DNA of 29,104 nucleotides from a virus: positions 1 through 29,104 of the IMG/VR virus record IMGVR_UViG_3300030333_002785. The stretch is one strand, 5' to 3'. Position 1 is the stretch's first letter, and each line of letters begins with the position of its first letter. This document shows, one piece after another, positions 1-7,862 of the stretch. Both the position numbers and the translations under genes were made by a program. Below the pieces are notes generated by a model that saw only the letters and a list, made by a program, of their open reading frames with translations, made no database searches and was not told where the DNA came from.

Positions 1-2232
1 ATCAAGAGCTGAACTTGAAATTATTGTTTGTGAGCCCGATACAGTTAAATTACCTGGTATGAATACATCGTTTCCTGTAAACGTTATACCCTCAACCAAA
101 ACACTTGCATTAGTTGATGTGATTTGGAAATTATTCGAACCGTGGTCTGCTGTTAAGTTACCACTTATTGTTTGGTTTCCATCAACATCTAATGTATCAG
201 TAACTTGAACCGTTCCACCAGCACTATCTAATATCAAGTTACCACTTGAAGTATCTATCTCCTGATCGCCTGTTACACCAACTTGAATATTTCCTAATGT
301 ACCACCTGCGAAAGTTGGATTAGCATCACTTGTTAAATCTTGGTTTACAGCAGAATCATTCTCAACTGTAAGTGTTTTAGAACCAGCACTATACGTTAGT
401 GTACCAGCGTGTCCACCACCTATTGTGAAATCTTCTGTTAGAGTAAGGGTTCTTTCTGCATCAGCTGCGTTAATAATAACATTGTTATTTTGAGTTGTTA
501 AATCACCAGCTAATGTAAGTGTGTTACCACCACCTGATAGTGTTGTGGTATCAGATACAGTTAGAGTTTTACTTGCTCCACTATAAGTTAACGTTCCTGA
601 ATTTCCACCACCTATTGTGAAATCTTCAGTTAACGTTAGAGTTCTAGCCGCATCTGCAGCATTTATTGTTAAATTATTGTTTTGGGTTGTTAGATTACCA
701 GCTAATGTAACTATCTTTCCTCCGAGACTAGCGTTAGCTTGATGAGTTTGTAATCTACCAAATGAACCAGTAGATGCTTGTGAACCACTAATTGTTGAAT
801 CTGTCTCTATTCTAGCAAACGAACCAGTTGATGTAGCCGAACCACTAACTTTTGTTGCAGTTACATCGAATAAATGTACACCAGCATCATCAACCTTGAA
901 GTCTCCACCATCAACGTCTACAATCAAATCTCCAGCTACGTCTATGGTTAAATCACCACTTGATAAATCAATCTCCGTACCATCTATAGTTATATTGTCT
1001 ATACTCACACCACCATCTGCAGTTACATCTCCAAAAGTTACACTTGCATCTGAAGTAACATCTTGGTTTATTGTTGAGTTATCCTCAACCGTAAGTGTTT
1101 TAGATGCCCCACTATATGTTAGTGTACCACTATTTCCATCACCAATCGTGAATGATTCATTCATTGTGAAAGTGTTTGCTTGTCCAGCTGCAGCTAATAC
1201 TACATTCTGTCCATCACTAACAGTCAAATCTTCATTTAAAGTTAAAGTTTTATCAGCTGCAAAATCTATAGTACCAGCACCCGTTGATGTGGTTAGATTA
1301 CCAGCTAACGTTAATATTTTACCACCAAAACTAGCATTAGCTTGATGTGTTTGTAGTCTACCAAATGAACCTGTAGCACTTTGTGAAGAACTTACATTCG
1401 AAACAGTTTCTATTGTAGCAAATGAGCCAGTAGCGGTTTCTGAACCACTAATCTTAGTAGAGGATACATCGAACAATGAAACTCCAGCATCATCAATTTT
1501 AAAATCTCCACCATCTGCATCTATAATTACATCACCTGCAACATCAATAGTTAAATCACCACTACTTAAATCTATTTCAGTTCCGTCTATAGTTATGTTA
1601 TCTACTTTAACACCACCATCTACTGTAAGAGTTCCTCCAGCTACAGCCACATCATTAGAACTATGTGTAAATGTTACATCTCCACCATCAAAATTAACTA
1701 CACCACCACTACCTAAGTGTAAATCATTCCAACCTTTAGTTGAACTACCCAAATCATAAGTTGCATCTGCATCAGGAACAATATTTGATTTGATTTCACC
1801 ACCAAGTGTGATATCATCGGTATCGGCATCTCCTATATTGATACTACCACCAAGTGTTAAATCACCTGTAATTTTTCCACTACCCTCTATATGTAGTGCT
1901 GAACCACTTATTGTTGAACCACTAACATCAGCTGATACACCTGTAGAACCACTTGTAAAGGTAACTCCAGCCTTTGTAGCTTTCATTGTTGATATGACAT
2001 CACCGTCAGAAGTAACAAATTTGATAGAACTTGTTGATACAAATAATTCTTTCCAAGGTCTTGTAGCACTTCCTAAGTCGTATTCGTTAGCTGCGTGAGG
2101 TACTATACTCGCACTTGCACTCACTGCGTAAATTGATTGAGATACAACTAATACCGTACTAGTACCCTCGACTCCGATACCTTTAGGATTGTGTAAATCT
2201 GTTCCTGTTAGGGCGTTATGTAGTTTTGCCAT
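1..2232 (-). CDS. Tail fibre-like repeat protein (partial, 3' end beyond window)
   Basis: This frame starts at the ATG at 2232 and stays open for 744 codons to the left edge, so the C-terminus is missing. It begins MAKLHNALTGTDLHNPKG, a kind of N-terminus often seen in phage tail-fibre proteins. Next comes a YDLGSATRPWKELF-type peptide, repeated later as YDLGSSTKGWNDL, then low-complexity beta-rich sequence full of SGS, TGSFG, LTV and GNLT motifs. Two kinds of internal repeat are visible: a segment of about 100 residues present twice at a 201-residue offset, and a 64-residue unit in tandem. This architecture is typical of long trimeric fibres or of a structural shaft. It is last in a run of similar fibre genes and starts 15 bp after the 88-residue gene stops. 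A virion fibre role is inference from composition; no receptor-binding tip or chaperone domain is visible. Confidence 0.8.
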   Translation of the reverse strand, partial: MAKLHNALTGTDLHNPKGIGVEGTSTVLVVSQSIYAVSASASIVPHAANEYDLGSATRPWKELFVSTSSIKFVTSDGDVISTMKATKAGVTFTSGSTGVSADVSGSTISGSALHIEGSGKITGDLTLGGSINIGDADTDDITLGGEIKSNIVPDADATYDLGSSTKGWNDLHLGSGGVVNFDGGDVTFTHSSNDVAVAGGTLTVDGGVKVDNITIDGTEIDLSSGDLTIDVAGDVIIDADGGDFKIDDAGVSLFDVSSTKISGSETATGSFATIETVSNVSSSQSATGSFGRLQTHQANASFGGKILTLAGNLTTSTGAGTIDFAADKTLTLNEDLTVSDGQNVVLAAAGQANTFTMNESFTIGDGNSGTLTYSGASKTLTVEDNSTINQDVTSDASVTFGDVTADGGVSIDNITIDGTEIDLSSGDLTIDVAGDLIVDVDGGDFKVDDAGVHLFDVTATKVSGSATSTGSFARIETDSTISGSQASTGSFGRLQTHQANASLGGKIVTLAGNLTTQNNNLTINAADAARTLTLTEDFTIGGGNSGTLTYSGASKTLTVSDTTTLSGGGNTLTLAGDLTTQNNNVIINAADAERTLTLTEDFTIGGGHAGTLTYSAGSKTLTVENDSAVNQDLTSDANPTFAGGTLGNIQVGVTGDQEIDTSSGNLILDSAGGTVQVTDTLDVDGNQTISGNLTADHGSNNFQITSTNASVLVEGITFTGNDVFIPGNLTVSGSQTIISSSALD
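365..748 (-). repeat. Two tandem 192-bp (64-residue) repeats in the fibre gene
   Basis: Copies at about 365-556 and 557-748 align without gaps over most of their length. Both encode a unit containing LTLTEDFTIGGG followed by a GTLTYSGA(S)KTLTV-like stretch and an NNN-rich segment. A more diverged relative lies near 1090-1330. The copies differ at many third positions, so the duplication is not recent. Confidence 0.7.
725..1626 (-). repeat. Duplicated ~300-bp segment at 603-bp offset in the fibre gene
   Basis: Segments 725-1023 and 1328-1626 encode nearly the same ~100 residues. Shared landmarks include GSFGRLQTHQANAS, VDDAGV.LFDV and IDNITIDGTEIDLSSGDLT-type text. The offset is exactly 603 bp (201 codons), which keeps the frame. 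The copies have drifted mainly at synonymous sites, consistent with an old in-frame duplication that lengthened the shaft. Confidence 0.75.
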
Positions 2233-2246
2233 TTTTTATTCCTATG

Positions 2247-2513
2247 TTAAAATTCTTCAGCAAGTATGACTTCACCATCAGTTGCAGATGTAATGAACTT
2301 CATACCTATGAAAGTTCCATCTCCAATAACAATACCTCTTTCTAAAGTATCTAAAGATAAGCCAGTATCTATACCAGATAAATTACCACCATCTCCGAAA
2401 TATGTTCCAAATGATGCTGTTGATTCCGATGAACCACTTACGTTTCCACTTGCGGTAACGTGGTTTAAATGAGCAGAACTGCCCGAAACTACGACTTTTT
2501 TCCAATTTGGCAT
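2247..2513 (-). CDS. Short fibre-like virion protein (88 aa)
   Basis: An 88-residue protein starting MPNWKKVVVSGSSAHLNHVT. This N-terminal module recurs in the 299-residue protein starting at 3808 (MAQWRKVIVSGSNSELHQVT), so the two probably share an attachment or assembly tag. It is followed by an SGSSESTASFG motif and a short DGEVILAEEF tail. The start is supported by AAGGAG, which lies inside the end of the preceding 26-codon ORF whose TAG abuts this ATG. I infer a small virion or fibre-associated protein; it is too short to be a complete fibre. Confidence 0.7.
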   Translation of the reverse strand: MPNWKKVVVSGSSAHLNHVTASGNVSGSSESTASFGTYFGDGGNLSGIDTGLSLDTLERGIVIGDGTFIGMKFITSATDGEVILAEEF

Positions 2514-2594
2514 CTATTTTATCTCCTTACGGTTGGTTACTCTTTCGAGCCCACTTCCCAACGTTGCCACACATCGAGCCAATAAGTTATTCAT
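2514..2594 (-). CDS. 26-codon ORF coupled to both neighbours
   Basis: The gap between the 101-residue and 88-residue genes is filled exactly by an ORF encoding MNNLLARCVATLGSGLERVT plus six residues. Its ATG overlaps the preceding stop in an ATGAATAA arrangement, with GGAAG just upstream. Its TAG is immediately followed by the next ATG, and its last codons carry the AAGGAG of the next gene. The region is more GC-rich than its surroundings. It may be a real small protein or a coupling leader. I do not recognise the peptide. Confidence 0.5.
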   Translation of the reverse strand: MNNLLARCVATLGSGLERVTNRKEIK

Positions 2595-2892
2595 CTACTT
2601 CCAAGTAAAGCTCACCTTCAATCTCTTTTGTTTTAGCGATTTCATCTTGAGCTTTAGAAATCTTTTCTTTAAGAATCTCACTACTACCTTTTTTAGTATT
2701 TAAGATTCTCTCTTTCTTATCTAACAAATGATATTGGTTTCTTAACTTATCTACCGCCCTTGTAGCTATAGGTAAGTATTTACCAGGTATCATCGCCTCT
2801 TTAATTACCTCAAATAGAAACTCTATTTCTATTTTTTCAAACTTAGCCATCTCATCGACAACTACTTTTTTCTTTCCAGCTTTTACAGCCAT
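2587..2892 (-). CDS. Small coiled-coil protein of unknown function (101 aa)
   Basis: A highly charged 101-residue protein with a basic start (MAVKAGKKKVVVDEM) and a long predicted helix. The C-terminal half is rich in Lys, Glu, Ile and Leu with heptad-like spacing (ILKEKISKAQDEIAKTKEIEGEL). It lies between two fibre-like genes, 16 bp after the 299-residue gene, so an assembly or chaperone-like role is possible, but no family is recognised. There is no signal peptide or membrane segment. Coding status is supported by the tight spacing and the AGAGG upstream of the start. Confidence 0.65.
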   Translation of the reverse strand: MAVKAGKKKVVVDEMAKFEKIEIEFLFEVIKEAMIPGKYLPIATRAVDKLRNQYHLLDKKERILNTKKGSSEILKEKISKAQDEIAKTKEIEGELYLEVDE

Positions 2893-2908
2893 TGTAACCT
2901 CTTAAAGT

Positions 2909-3808
2909 TTATGAGAATATAAAAATATCACCTGTATCAGTATTGATATGAATCATACCTCTACGTGTTGCAGCATCAGCTCCAAAATCATTTGGATTTC
3001 CTGTTGGGTCAACTGCTGATTGTGATACTGTAGTAACATATTGTCTTGGTACAGCAGTTGTTTGTGAATCACCTACTTCATCAACTCCTGTTATTCCCCA
3101 TCTTGTTGCACTATCATCAAACATAAATGCACTACCACTACCATTTGCTGCTGTACTAGCAATTAAACCACTATCTCCACTTGTTGAACCACTAGCCATA
3201 ATAATAAATTTATCTGCAACTCTTAAATTCGTAGTATCAATGGTTGTAAGTGTACCATTTACATCTAAGTCGCCACCTATTGTTGCATCACCTGTAACAG
3301 TCAAATTATCACCAATAGTAGTTTCTGAAGTTGAATGTCCTATACTTACAGTCTTACCACTAATATTATTCAATGTAAGGTTTTGACTATCATCAATCGA
3401 GATTACAGTAGCACTACCCTCTTGTATATTTACACCACCAGCACCATCAATAGTTAATGCACCTGCTGAAGTTTTTACAGTACCGGCATCAGTAAGTGTA
3501 ATATCACCCTCTAAAAATAAATCTTGCCAAGCTTGGGTTGCTGAACCTAAATCATAGGTATCATCTGTATTTGGTATAAGGTTAGAATCAATATCTGCAC
3601 CAAAACTAACTGAATCTGTGTTAGCATCACCAAATGTTAGGTTTCCACCAAATACACCATCACCGTGTACATTTAAGTACCCAAATGAACCTGTAGATAC
3701 TGAAGAACCACTTATACTAGTGCCTTCTATATCTATACCACCACTTGAGGTGACCTGATGTAGTTCCGAATTACTTCCCGAAACTATTACTTTACGCCAT
3801 TGTGCCAT
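2909..3808 (-). CDS. Tail fibre-like virion protein (299 aa)
   Basis: Begins MAQWRKVIVSGSNSELHQVT, the same N-terminal module as the 88-residue protein, followed by SISGSSVSTGSFGYL. The middle has the phage-fibre pattern NLIPNTDDTYDLGSATQAW and then GDLDVNGTLTTIDTTNLRV, typical of beta-structured fibre shafts. The C-terminal ~100 residues (FIIMASGSTSGDSGLIA, then WGITGVDE, ending GDIFIFS) look like a distinct globular end. The start has AGGAG at a good distance, a leader hairpin at 3825-3841, and a TATTTATA box 36 bp upstream, so this gene probably heads a transcription unit. The virion role is inferred from composition and context. Confidence 0.75.
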   Translation of the reverse strand: MAQWRKVIVSGSNSELHQVTSSGGIDIEGTSISGSSVSTGSFGYLNVHGDGVFGGNLTFGDANTDSVSFGADIDSNLIPNTDDTYDLGSATQAWQDLFLEGDITLTDAGTVKTSAGALTIDGAGGVNIQEGSATVISIDDSQNLTLNNISGKTVSIGHSTSETTIGDNLTVTGDATIGGDLDVNGTLTTIDTTNLRVADKFIIMASGSTSGDSGLIASTAANGSGSAFMFDDSATRWGITGVDEVGDSQTTAVPRQYVTTVSQSAVDPTGNPNDFGADAATRRGMIHINTDTGDIFIFS

Positions 3809-3824
3809 TGTTATCTCCTAAATT

Positions 3825-3841
3825 TAGACATTAACTGTCTA
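3825..3841 (-). promoter_or_regulatory. Leader hairpin upstream of the 299-aa fibre gene
   Basis: A perfect 6-bp inverted repeat, TAGACA and TGTCTA around a 5-base loop, sits between the TATTTATA box and the ribosome-binding site. It could shape the 5' end of the message. It is short, so functional status is uncertain. Confidence 0.35.
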
Positions 3842-3843
3842 TC

Positions 3844-3851
3844 TATAAATA
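3844..3851 (-). promoter_or_regulatory. TATTTATA box (candidate late promoter)
   Basis: The coding strand reads ATATTTATAGATAGAC in the 58-bp gap before the 299-residue fibre gene, 36 bp from its ATG. It is one of a family of such boxes in the larger intergenic gaps of this window. The complement is TATAAATA, the T4 late-promoter octamer, in opposite orientation. Confidence 0.45.
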
Positions 3852-3866
3852 TTATTTTCATACAAA

Positions 3867-4796
3867 TTATGGTAGTCCACTTCCTTCAAATCCTAAGAAC
3901 CAATGGTCTGAACCACTATAATAAAGTCCTCCAGCTACTGCAGTAGGTGTAGCACCTGTTTTAGCTCCAAGAACAACTACCTTATTATCTACTTGAAGAA
4001 CCAACTCATCATCATCATTACGTAGTGTTAGTAAATCACTACTATCTGTAGCCTTAAAAACAAAACTTGAACCTGTTATAGATACATCAGAACCATCACT
4101 ATTGAAAGTAGATGTTCCTAATGTCAATGTATTAGCCTCTAAGGAATCAAACGAACCCGTACCACTTAAACTTAAACCATCTGCAAGTGTCTCACCAACA
4201 TATTGATAAGCAGTCATATACACATTTACGTTTGAACTTAATGCGGTTTCAAATTGTAATACACCTGTTTTGTAATCAAACTGATAATCATTCGTTGAAA
4301 CAACATCACCACTACCTAAAGAACCACTATCCGTAGAAGTTGATTTTAAAACTTGAACGTTGTAGCCAGGTGTTGAATCTTCTGCATTTGCATTAGCTAA
4401 TGAAACATCAGAATACTTTGGTGATATAAAGTTTCCTTGTTGATTTGAATCTATCAACTGAGGTGTAATACCAGCAGCACTACCTGTATGTGGTGGTGAA
4501 GTAGAATATGAAAAAAAGAATACATCTTCTTCAACGTTAGATGGAGTTAATTTTTGTCTGAAATAATATTTCATTATACCTTTATTACCACTACCACTTG
4601 TAAACGTTTTACCACTTTGTGAACTACCACTAAAAGGTAAAGAGCCTGTAGGTATAAGACTAGCTTGAGTGTAAACCTCACTAGCTCTTATATCCAATAC
4701 TGAAGCAAATGCCTCTTGAGAAGCGTTTAAATCAGCGCTTGTAAATCTTCTTCCACCTAACAGTCTATTTGATTTTTTTTCTAAATTTATCGCCAT
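3867..4796 (-). CDS. Putative virion structural protein (309 aa)
   Basis: The first ~40 residues (MAINLEKKSNRLLGGRRFTS, then ADLNASQEAFASVLDIRASE) are helical and basic and unlike the fibre N-termini. The rest is Ser/Thr/Gly-rich beta sequence with TGSLPFSGSS, SLSGTGSFDSLEAN and a C-terminus ending YSGSDHWFLGFEGSGLP. The LSGTGSF text resembles the SGS/TGSFG signature of neighbouring fibres. The gene follows the 739-residue gene by 8 bp. I infer a tail, fibre or fibre-connector component. No catalytic motif or known family is recognised. Confidence 0.65.
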   Translation of the reverse strand: MAINLEKKSNRLLGGRRFTSADLNASQEAFASVLDIRASEVYTQASLIPTGSLPFSGSSQSGKTFTSGSGNKGIMKYYFRQKLTPSNVEEDVFFFSYSTSPPHTGSAAGITPQLIDSNQQGNFISPKYSDVSLANANAEDSTPGYNVQVLKSTSTDSGSLGSGDVVSTNDYQFDYKTGVLQFETALSSNVNVYMTAYQYVGETLADGLSLSGTGSFDSLEANTLTLGTSTFNSDGSDVSITGSSFVFKATDSSDLLTLRNDDDELVLQVDNKVVVLGAKTGATPTAVAGGLYYSGSDHWFLGFEGSGLP

Positions 4797-4804
4797 TACT
4801 TACC

Positions 4805-7024
4805 TTAACTATAGCTTAATGTTATAGCTGATATAGGTGCCGGGTCACCTTTATATCTTACTACCACGTAAAGTTCATTATCACTCGCATCTAAAAACAT
4901 TCCATCTGCGTTTCTTATTGGAACTGTGTAAGTTCCACTATTTACACTACCACCCGTATTACCATATAAATCTATATCACTTGAGAATGGATTTTTAAAG
5001 TTATCTGCACTCACACCTGCTTCTATCAAGTTACTTGTTGTTGCACTTGGGTCATATAATCTAGCGGTGCTTATACTTGTATTAGTTCCTGCACTCGTAC
5101 CACTTTTTAATATCAATGCACAAGCTATTCCATCCGAAGTAGAATTCCAATTTACTAATGTTTTACTACTTAAATTTACAGTCATACTTGTTTTTGTACC
5201 ACTTGTTTTTTGGAATCTTCTTATATAATATTTGTATGTACCACTACCGAAGTTATTTTTAAACCAATATCTGTAACTACCGCCTGGATCTACTAAGAAT
5301 CCTGGCTTAACTTGTAAATCATAATTACCTAATACAGAATTACCAGCATCATTTGTTTGATAAGAATCTGTAGTAAAGTATGCTCCATTAAATGCAGTTA
5401 CATTATCTGCAATCACTATTCTGAAATCTTCACCACTAAATGTTTCTGTAGTATCTTGTAAACTATTACCATCGTATCCTTGAGCTCTTCCATATATTCC
5501 TAAACTTCCACTATCCGTATGTTGTCCAAATGTTCCAGCAGTATGATATGTAATAGTTTGTGTATCTAATGTGGATTGTGAACTATTTCTATTTCTCGCT
5601 TTTGTAGCAACTGTAAATGATGTATCTGAAAATCCACTTTGATTAATATTATCATCATTACCACTATCAAATGTAACTGAACCTGTAATTTTTGCAATAT
5701 CATTATATCTTGGAACACCACTATTTACTGCAGTAGTTCCATCACTTTGGAAAACTTTACCACTCGTTTGAATTGTTCCCCCGCTCGTAGAAATTGTATC
5801 ACCACTTATTGAAACACTACCTACCCCAACTGAACCTGCTGTCATATCAACTAAAGTTGTTGATGCGGCATACATTGGATTAAATAATCCTGTAATTTTA
5901 GTTGAGACTTCATAAGTACCATCTAACATATAAGGAGCACCACTTAAACTTCTTGATGTTACAGTTAAACTTCTATGTGTTGTTTCTGAATCAGCAAGTG
6001 AATTTGTTCCAATAGCAGATTCTATAGTATCCACTGGAGCCCAAAATCTATTTTTATCTGAACCATTTACAAAAGTAAATGCACCAGAAGAGCCAGTTGC
6101 TATACCAACTTTCATATCGTGAAACTTGTAATATCCACTAGCTGAAACTGAAGTAAAATCATTCATTAGACTTGCATTTGAGCCAGAAAATCTTCTTGTT
6201 AAAGAACCACTCATAGTAGTTCCACCCACATCAGCAAATTTACCATCTTGAAATGCTGATGGAATTACTGCTGGTTGAGCAGTTACCATTTTAGCTAATG
6301 TTACACCATTTGATGTACCAAACGATGTAGTTGTAATATCGTGAAATGATTGGGTTGTAAATTTATTAGAACCTTCATCTGGATTTGAATTAGAAGATAC
6401 ATCACTAAAAGATTGTGTTGCAATAATTCTAACTTTAAACTCAGTAGCGTTACCACTTGTTAACCCACCTAAACCAAATAACTCACTATCTGCAGATGAA
6501 CTTACGATCGTAGAACCACCTGAGTTTGAATCAAAATCTATTTTGTAAGTAGGACCATTATCGTGATAAACTGAGATACCACTAAAAATTGTTGCACCTA
6601 CACTAGTCCAACCTTTTGTTACTAAATAATTTAATGTTGCATTACTTAATGCAGTATAATTTGTTGGTAAATATCCAGATATACTATCAGTAGAACCTAA
6701 ACTATTTTCATTAGTATCTACACTTGCAAATGTTTTTGTGTTTGGTGCGGCATCTGATACATCTAAAGAATGACTCATCGCACCAGCTATAAACCTAAGA
6801 ATCTCACTTACGTGTGTAGTGTTATCAAAATTATTAAAATAACTACCTTCTAAACTTACACCCCACGGATTAGAAGTTGGATATCCGTTTTGTATATTAT
6901 TAGTTTTTATAGCAGTTGAACCACTATCAGCCTGCTCAACTTGCAGAAAAGTATTACTATCAGAACCCGTTATTACAAGTGTCTGTTTACTTATCTTTTT
7001 ACCAAGATAACTCAATTCACCCAT
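4805..7024 (-). CDS. Large putative virion structural protein (739 aa)
   Basis: A 739-residue Ser/Thr/Asn/Gly-rich protein with no visible membrane segment or enzyme motif. It starts MGELSYLGKKISKQTLVITG. The body contains beta-rich repeats such as NGVTLAKMVTAQPAVIPSAF and aromatic stretches near the C-terminus (GGSYRYWFKNNFGSGTYKYY), ending in VVRYKGDPAPISAITLSYS. Its ATG overlaps the preceding TAA by one base (TAATG), implying coupled translation with the 108-residue gene. Size, composition and place among fibre genes suggest a tail-fibre, baseplate-peripheral or capsid-fibre protein. I cannot assign it to a named family. Confidence 0.65.
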   Translation of the reverse strand: MGELSYLGKKISKQTLVITGSDSNTFLQVEQADSGSTAIKTNNIQNGYPTSNPWGVSLEGSYFNNFDNTTHVSEILRFIAGAMSHSLDVSDAAPNTKTFASVDTNENSLGSTDSISGYLPTNYTALSNATLNYLVTKGWTSVGATIFSGISVYHDNGPTYKIDFDSNSGGSTIVSSSADSELFGLGGLTSGNATEFKVRIIATQSFSDVSSNSNPDEGSNKFTTQSFHDITTTSFGTSNGVTLAKMVTAQPAVIPSAFQDGKFADVGGTTMSGSLTRRFSGSNASLMNDFTSVSASGYYKFHDMKVGIATGSSGAFTFVNGSDKNRFWAPVDTIESAIGTNSLADSETTHRSLTVTSRSLSGAPYMLDGTYEVSTKITGLFNPMYAASTTLVDMTAGSVGVGSVSISGDTISTSGGTIQTSGKVFQSDGTTAVNSGVPRYNDIAKITGSVTFDSGNDDNINQSGFSDTSFTVATKARNRNSSQSTLDTQTITYHTAGTFGQHTDSGSLGIYGRAQGYDGNSLQDTTETFSGEDFRIVIADNVTAFNGAYFTTDSYQTNDAGNSVLGNYDLQVKPGFLVDPGGSYRYWFKNNFGSGTYKYYIRRFQKTSGTKTSMTVNLSSKTLVNWNSTSDGIACALILKSGTSAGTNTSISTARLYDPSATTSNLIEAGVSADNFKNPFSSDIDLYGNTGGSVNSGTYTVPIRNADGMFLDASDNELYVVVRYKGDPAPISAITLSYS

Positions 7025-7350
7025 TAAGTTATCTCCAATATACTAGCAAACACATCAAGGTCACTATTAGCATTAGCTTGAGTTTCTAATTTATCCCCCG
7101 CTCCCAAGTTAATTGGTTTCTCGATTACAGTTGTAGAATCTGCTGGAACTAAAACTGTTTTTAAGAGATATCGTCTTGTATTAAAATTAGCACTACCACT
7201 AATAGCTATATCAATAGTAGCATCATTTGTTCCATCAACATTACTAACATACATAGCGTGTACAACTGAGGTTGTATCAGCTGGGCAAGTGTAAATTGGT
7301 TGTAAGGTTGTAGTTGAACCTGTTGCTGCACTTTTAAAGGTTTGAGCCAT
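7024..7350 (-). CDS. Small beta-rich virion protein (108 aa)
   Basis: A compact 108-residue protein with the layout TCPADTTSVVHAMYVSNVDG, then a TIDIAISG strand, LLKTVLVPADSTTVIEKP and a terminal DLDVFASILEIT. From memory, similar small proteins with a 'TCPA.TT.VVH..Y.SN' opening and a 'FASILE' end are annotated as virion structural proteins in marine T4-like phages. It stands 2 bp after the 71-residue gene and overlaps the 739-residue gene by one base. A virion surface or fibre-associated role is likely, but the exact location in the particle is unknown. Confidence 0.65.
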   Translation of the reverse strand: MAQTFKSAATGSTTTLQPIYTCPADTTSVVHAMYVSNVDGTNDATIDIAISGSANFNTRRYLLKTVLVPADSTTVIEKPINLGAGDKLETQANANSDLDVFASILEIT

Positions 7351-7352
7351 TA

Positions 7353-7568
7353 TTATCCTCCAAATACTATGGCTAAAGCAGTTGCTGTATCAACAACACT
7401 TGTGCCTTGTTCAAAAACTCTACCTGTTGTGTTTACACTACCTGAAGTTACTAAAACGTATTCTCCTTGTGTTGTATTCTCACTACCACTAATAAAAAGT
7501 GAACCAGTATTTATTTGAAATGAACCTGATAAATCTTTACTTAGTTGTTTCGAGTCTATTAAAGCCAT
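7353..7568 (-). CDS. Small putative virion protein (71 aa)
   Basis: A 71-residue Ser/Thr/Gly-rich protein (MALIDSKQLSKDLSGSFQIN, then TGSLFISGSENTTQGEYVLV) carrying the GS-rich style of the surrounding fibre proteins and a hydrophobic end (ATALAIVFGG). It is immediately followed by the 108-residue gene. Its start lies 31 bp inside the end of the zinc-finger gene at 7537-7821, an overlap larger than elsewhere in the window. It is probably a minor fibre or adaptor protein; no family is recognised. Confidence 0.6.
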   Translation of the reverse strand: MALIDSKQLSKDLSGSFQINTGSLFISGSENTTQGEYVLVTSGSVNTTGRVFEQGTSVVDTATALAIVFGG

Positions 7569-7821
7569 AATCTTCTTGCTTTCTTTCTTCCCACCACGAA
7601 GTTATTGATTTTGAAATCTTCTTTTTGTGTTGGTAAGATTTTGGTTGTTTCATTTTCTCGATTGTTTCGAGAGTAAATTTTCTATCTAACTGAGCGCAGG
7701 ATTTACATACAGTATTATTTTCCACTGCTCTATCAAAAGCATCTTTTCTTGTATATGTTAAAATTTTACTACAATCGGGACACTTTCTATTTTTTCTATT
7801 CTTCCAATGTCTTTTTCTCAT
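7537..7821 (-). CDS. Zn-finger protein resembling homing endonuclease N-termini (94 aa)
   Basis: A very basic 94-residue protein with a four-cysteine cluster, C14-x2-C17 and C39-x2-C42 (KCPDCSKILTY and TVCKSCAQ). This is followed by IEKMKQPKSYQHKKKISKSI, which resembles the NUMOD3-like helix found in phage HNH and GIY-YIG homing endonucleases. The catalytic HNH or GIY-YIG domain itself is absent, so this could be a truncated or degraded endonuclease or a small independent DNA-binding protein. It interrupts a run of fibre genes, overlaps the next one by 32 bp, and its ATG sits only 6 bp after a TATTTATA box with no clear ribosome-binding site. Endonuclease ancestry is inference. Confidence 0.6.
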   Translation of the reverse strand: MRKRHWKNRKNRKCPDCSKILTYTRKDAFDRAVENNTVCKSCAQLDRKFTLETIEKMKQPKSYQHKKKISKSITSWWEERKQEDYGFNRLETTK

Positions 7822-7827
7822 CTTATA

Positions 7828-7835
7828 TATAAATA
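7828..7835 (-). promoter_or_regulatory. TATTTATA box (candidate late promoter)
   Basis: The coding strand reads GATATTTATATATAAGATG, the last ATG being the zinc-finger gene start. If this is a -10 element, the message would be leaderless or nearly so, or else it serves the downstream fibre genes. It matches the shared consensus TATTTATAtaTaAG. Confidence 0.4.
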
Positions 7836-7862
7836 TCTAAGAATGGTAAAACCAAAGTGGAA

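Noticed and set aside
365-1626. Regular repeats considered as a CRISPR array
   Set aside because: Repeat units are long (192 and ~300 bp), diverged at codon third positions, in frame and without spacers. They are protein repeats.
896-2098. Plus-strand open frames opposite the left-edge fibre
   Set aside because: The minus strand has an uninterrupted 744-codon fibre frame with clear repeats. The plus frames are low-complexity mirror images.
2514-2586. GC-richer gap suspected of holding a tRNA or small RNA
   Set aside because: No cloverleaf or TTC-arm could be drawn, and the stretch is fully explained by a coupled 26-codon ORF.
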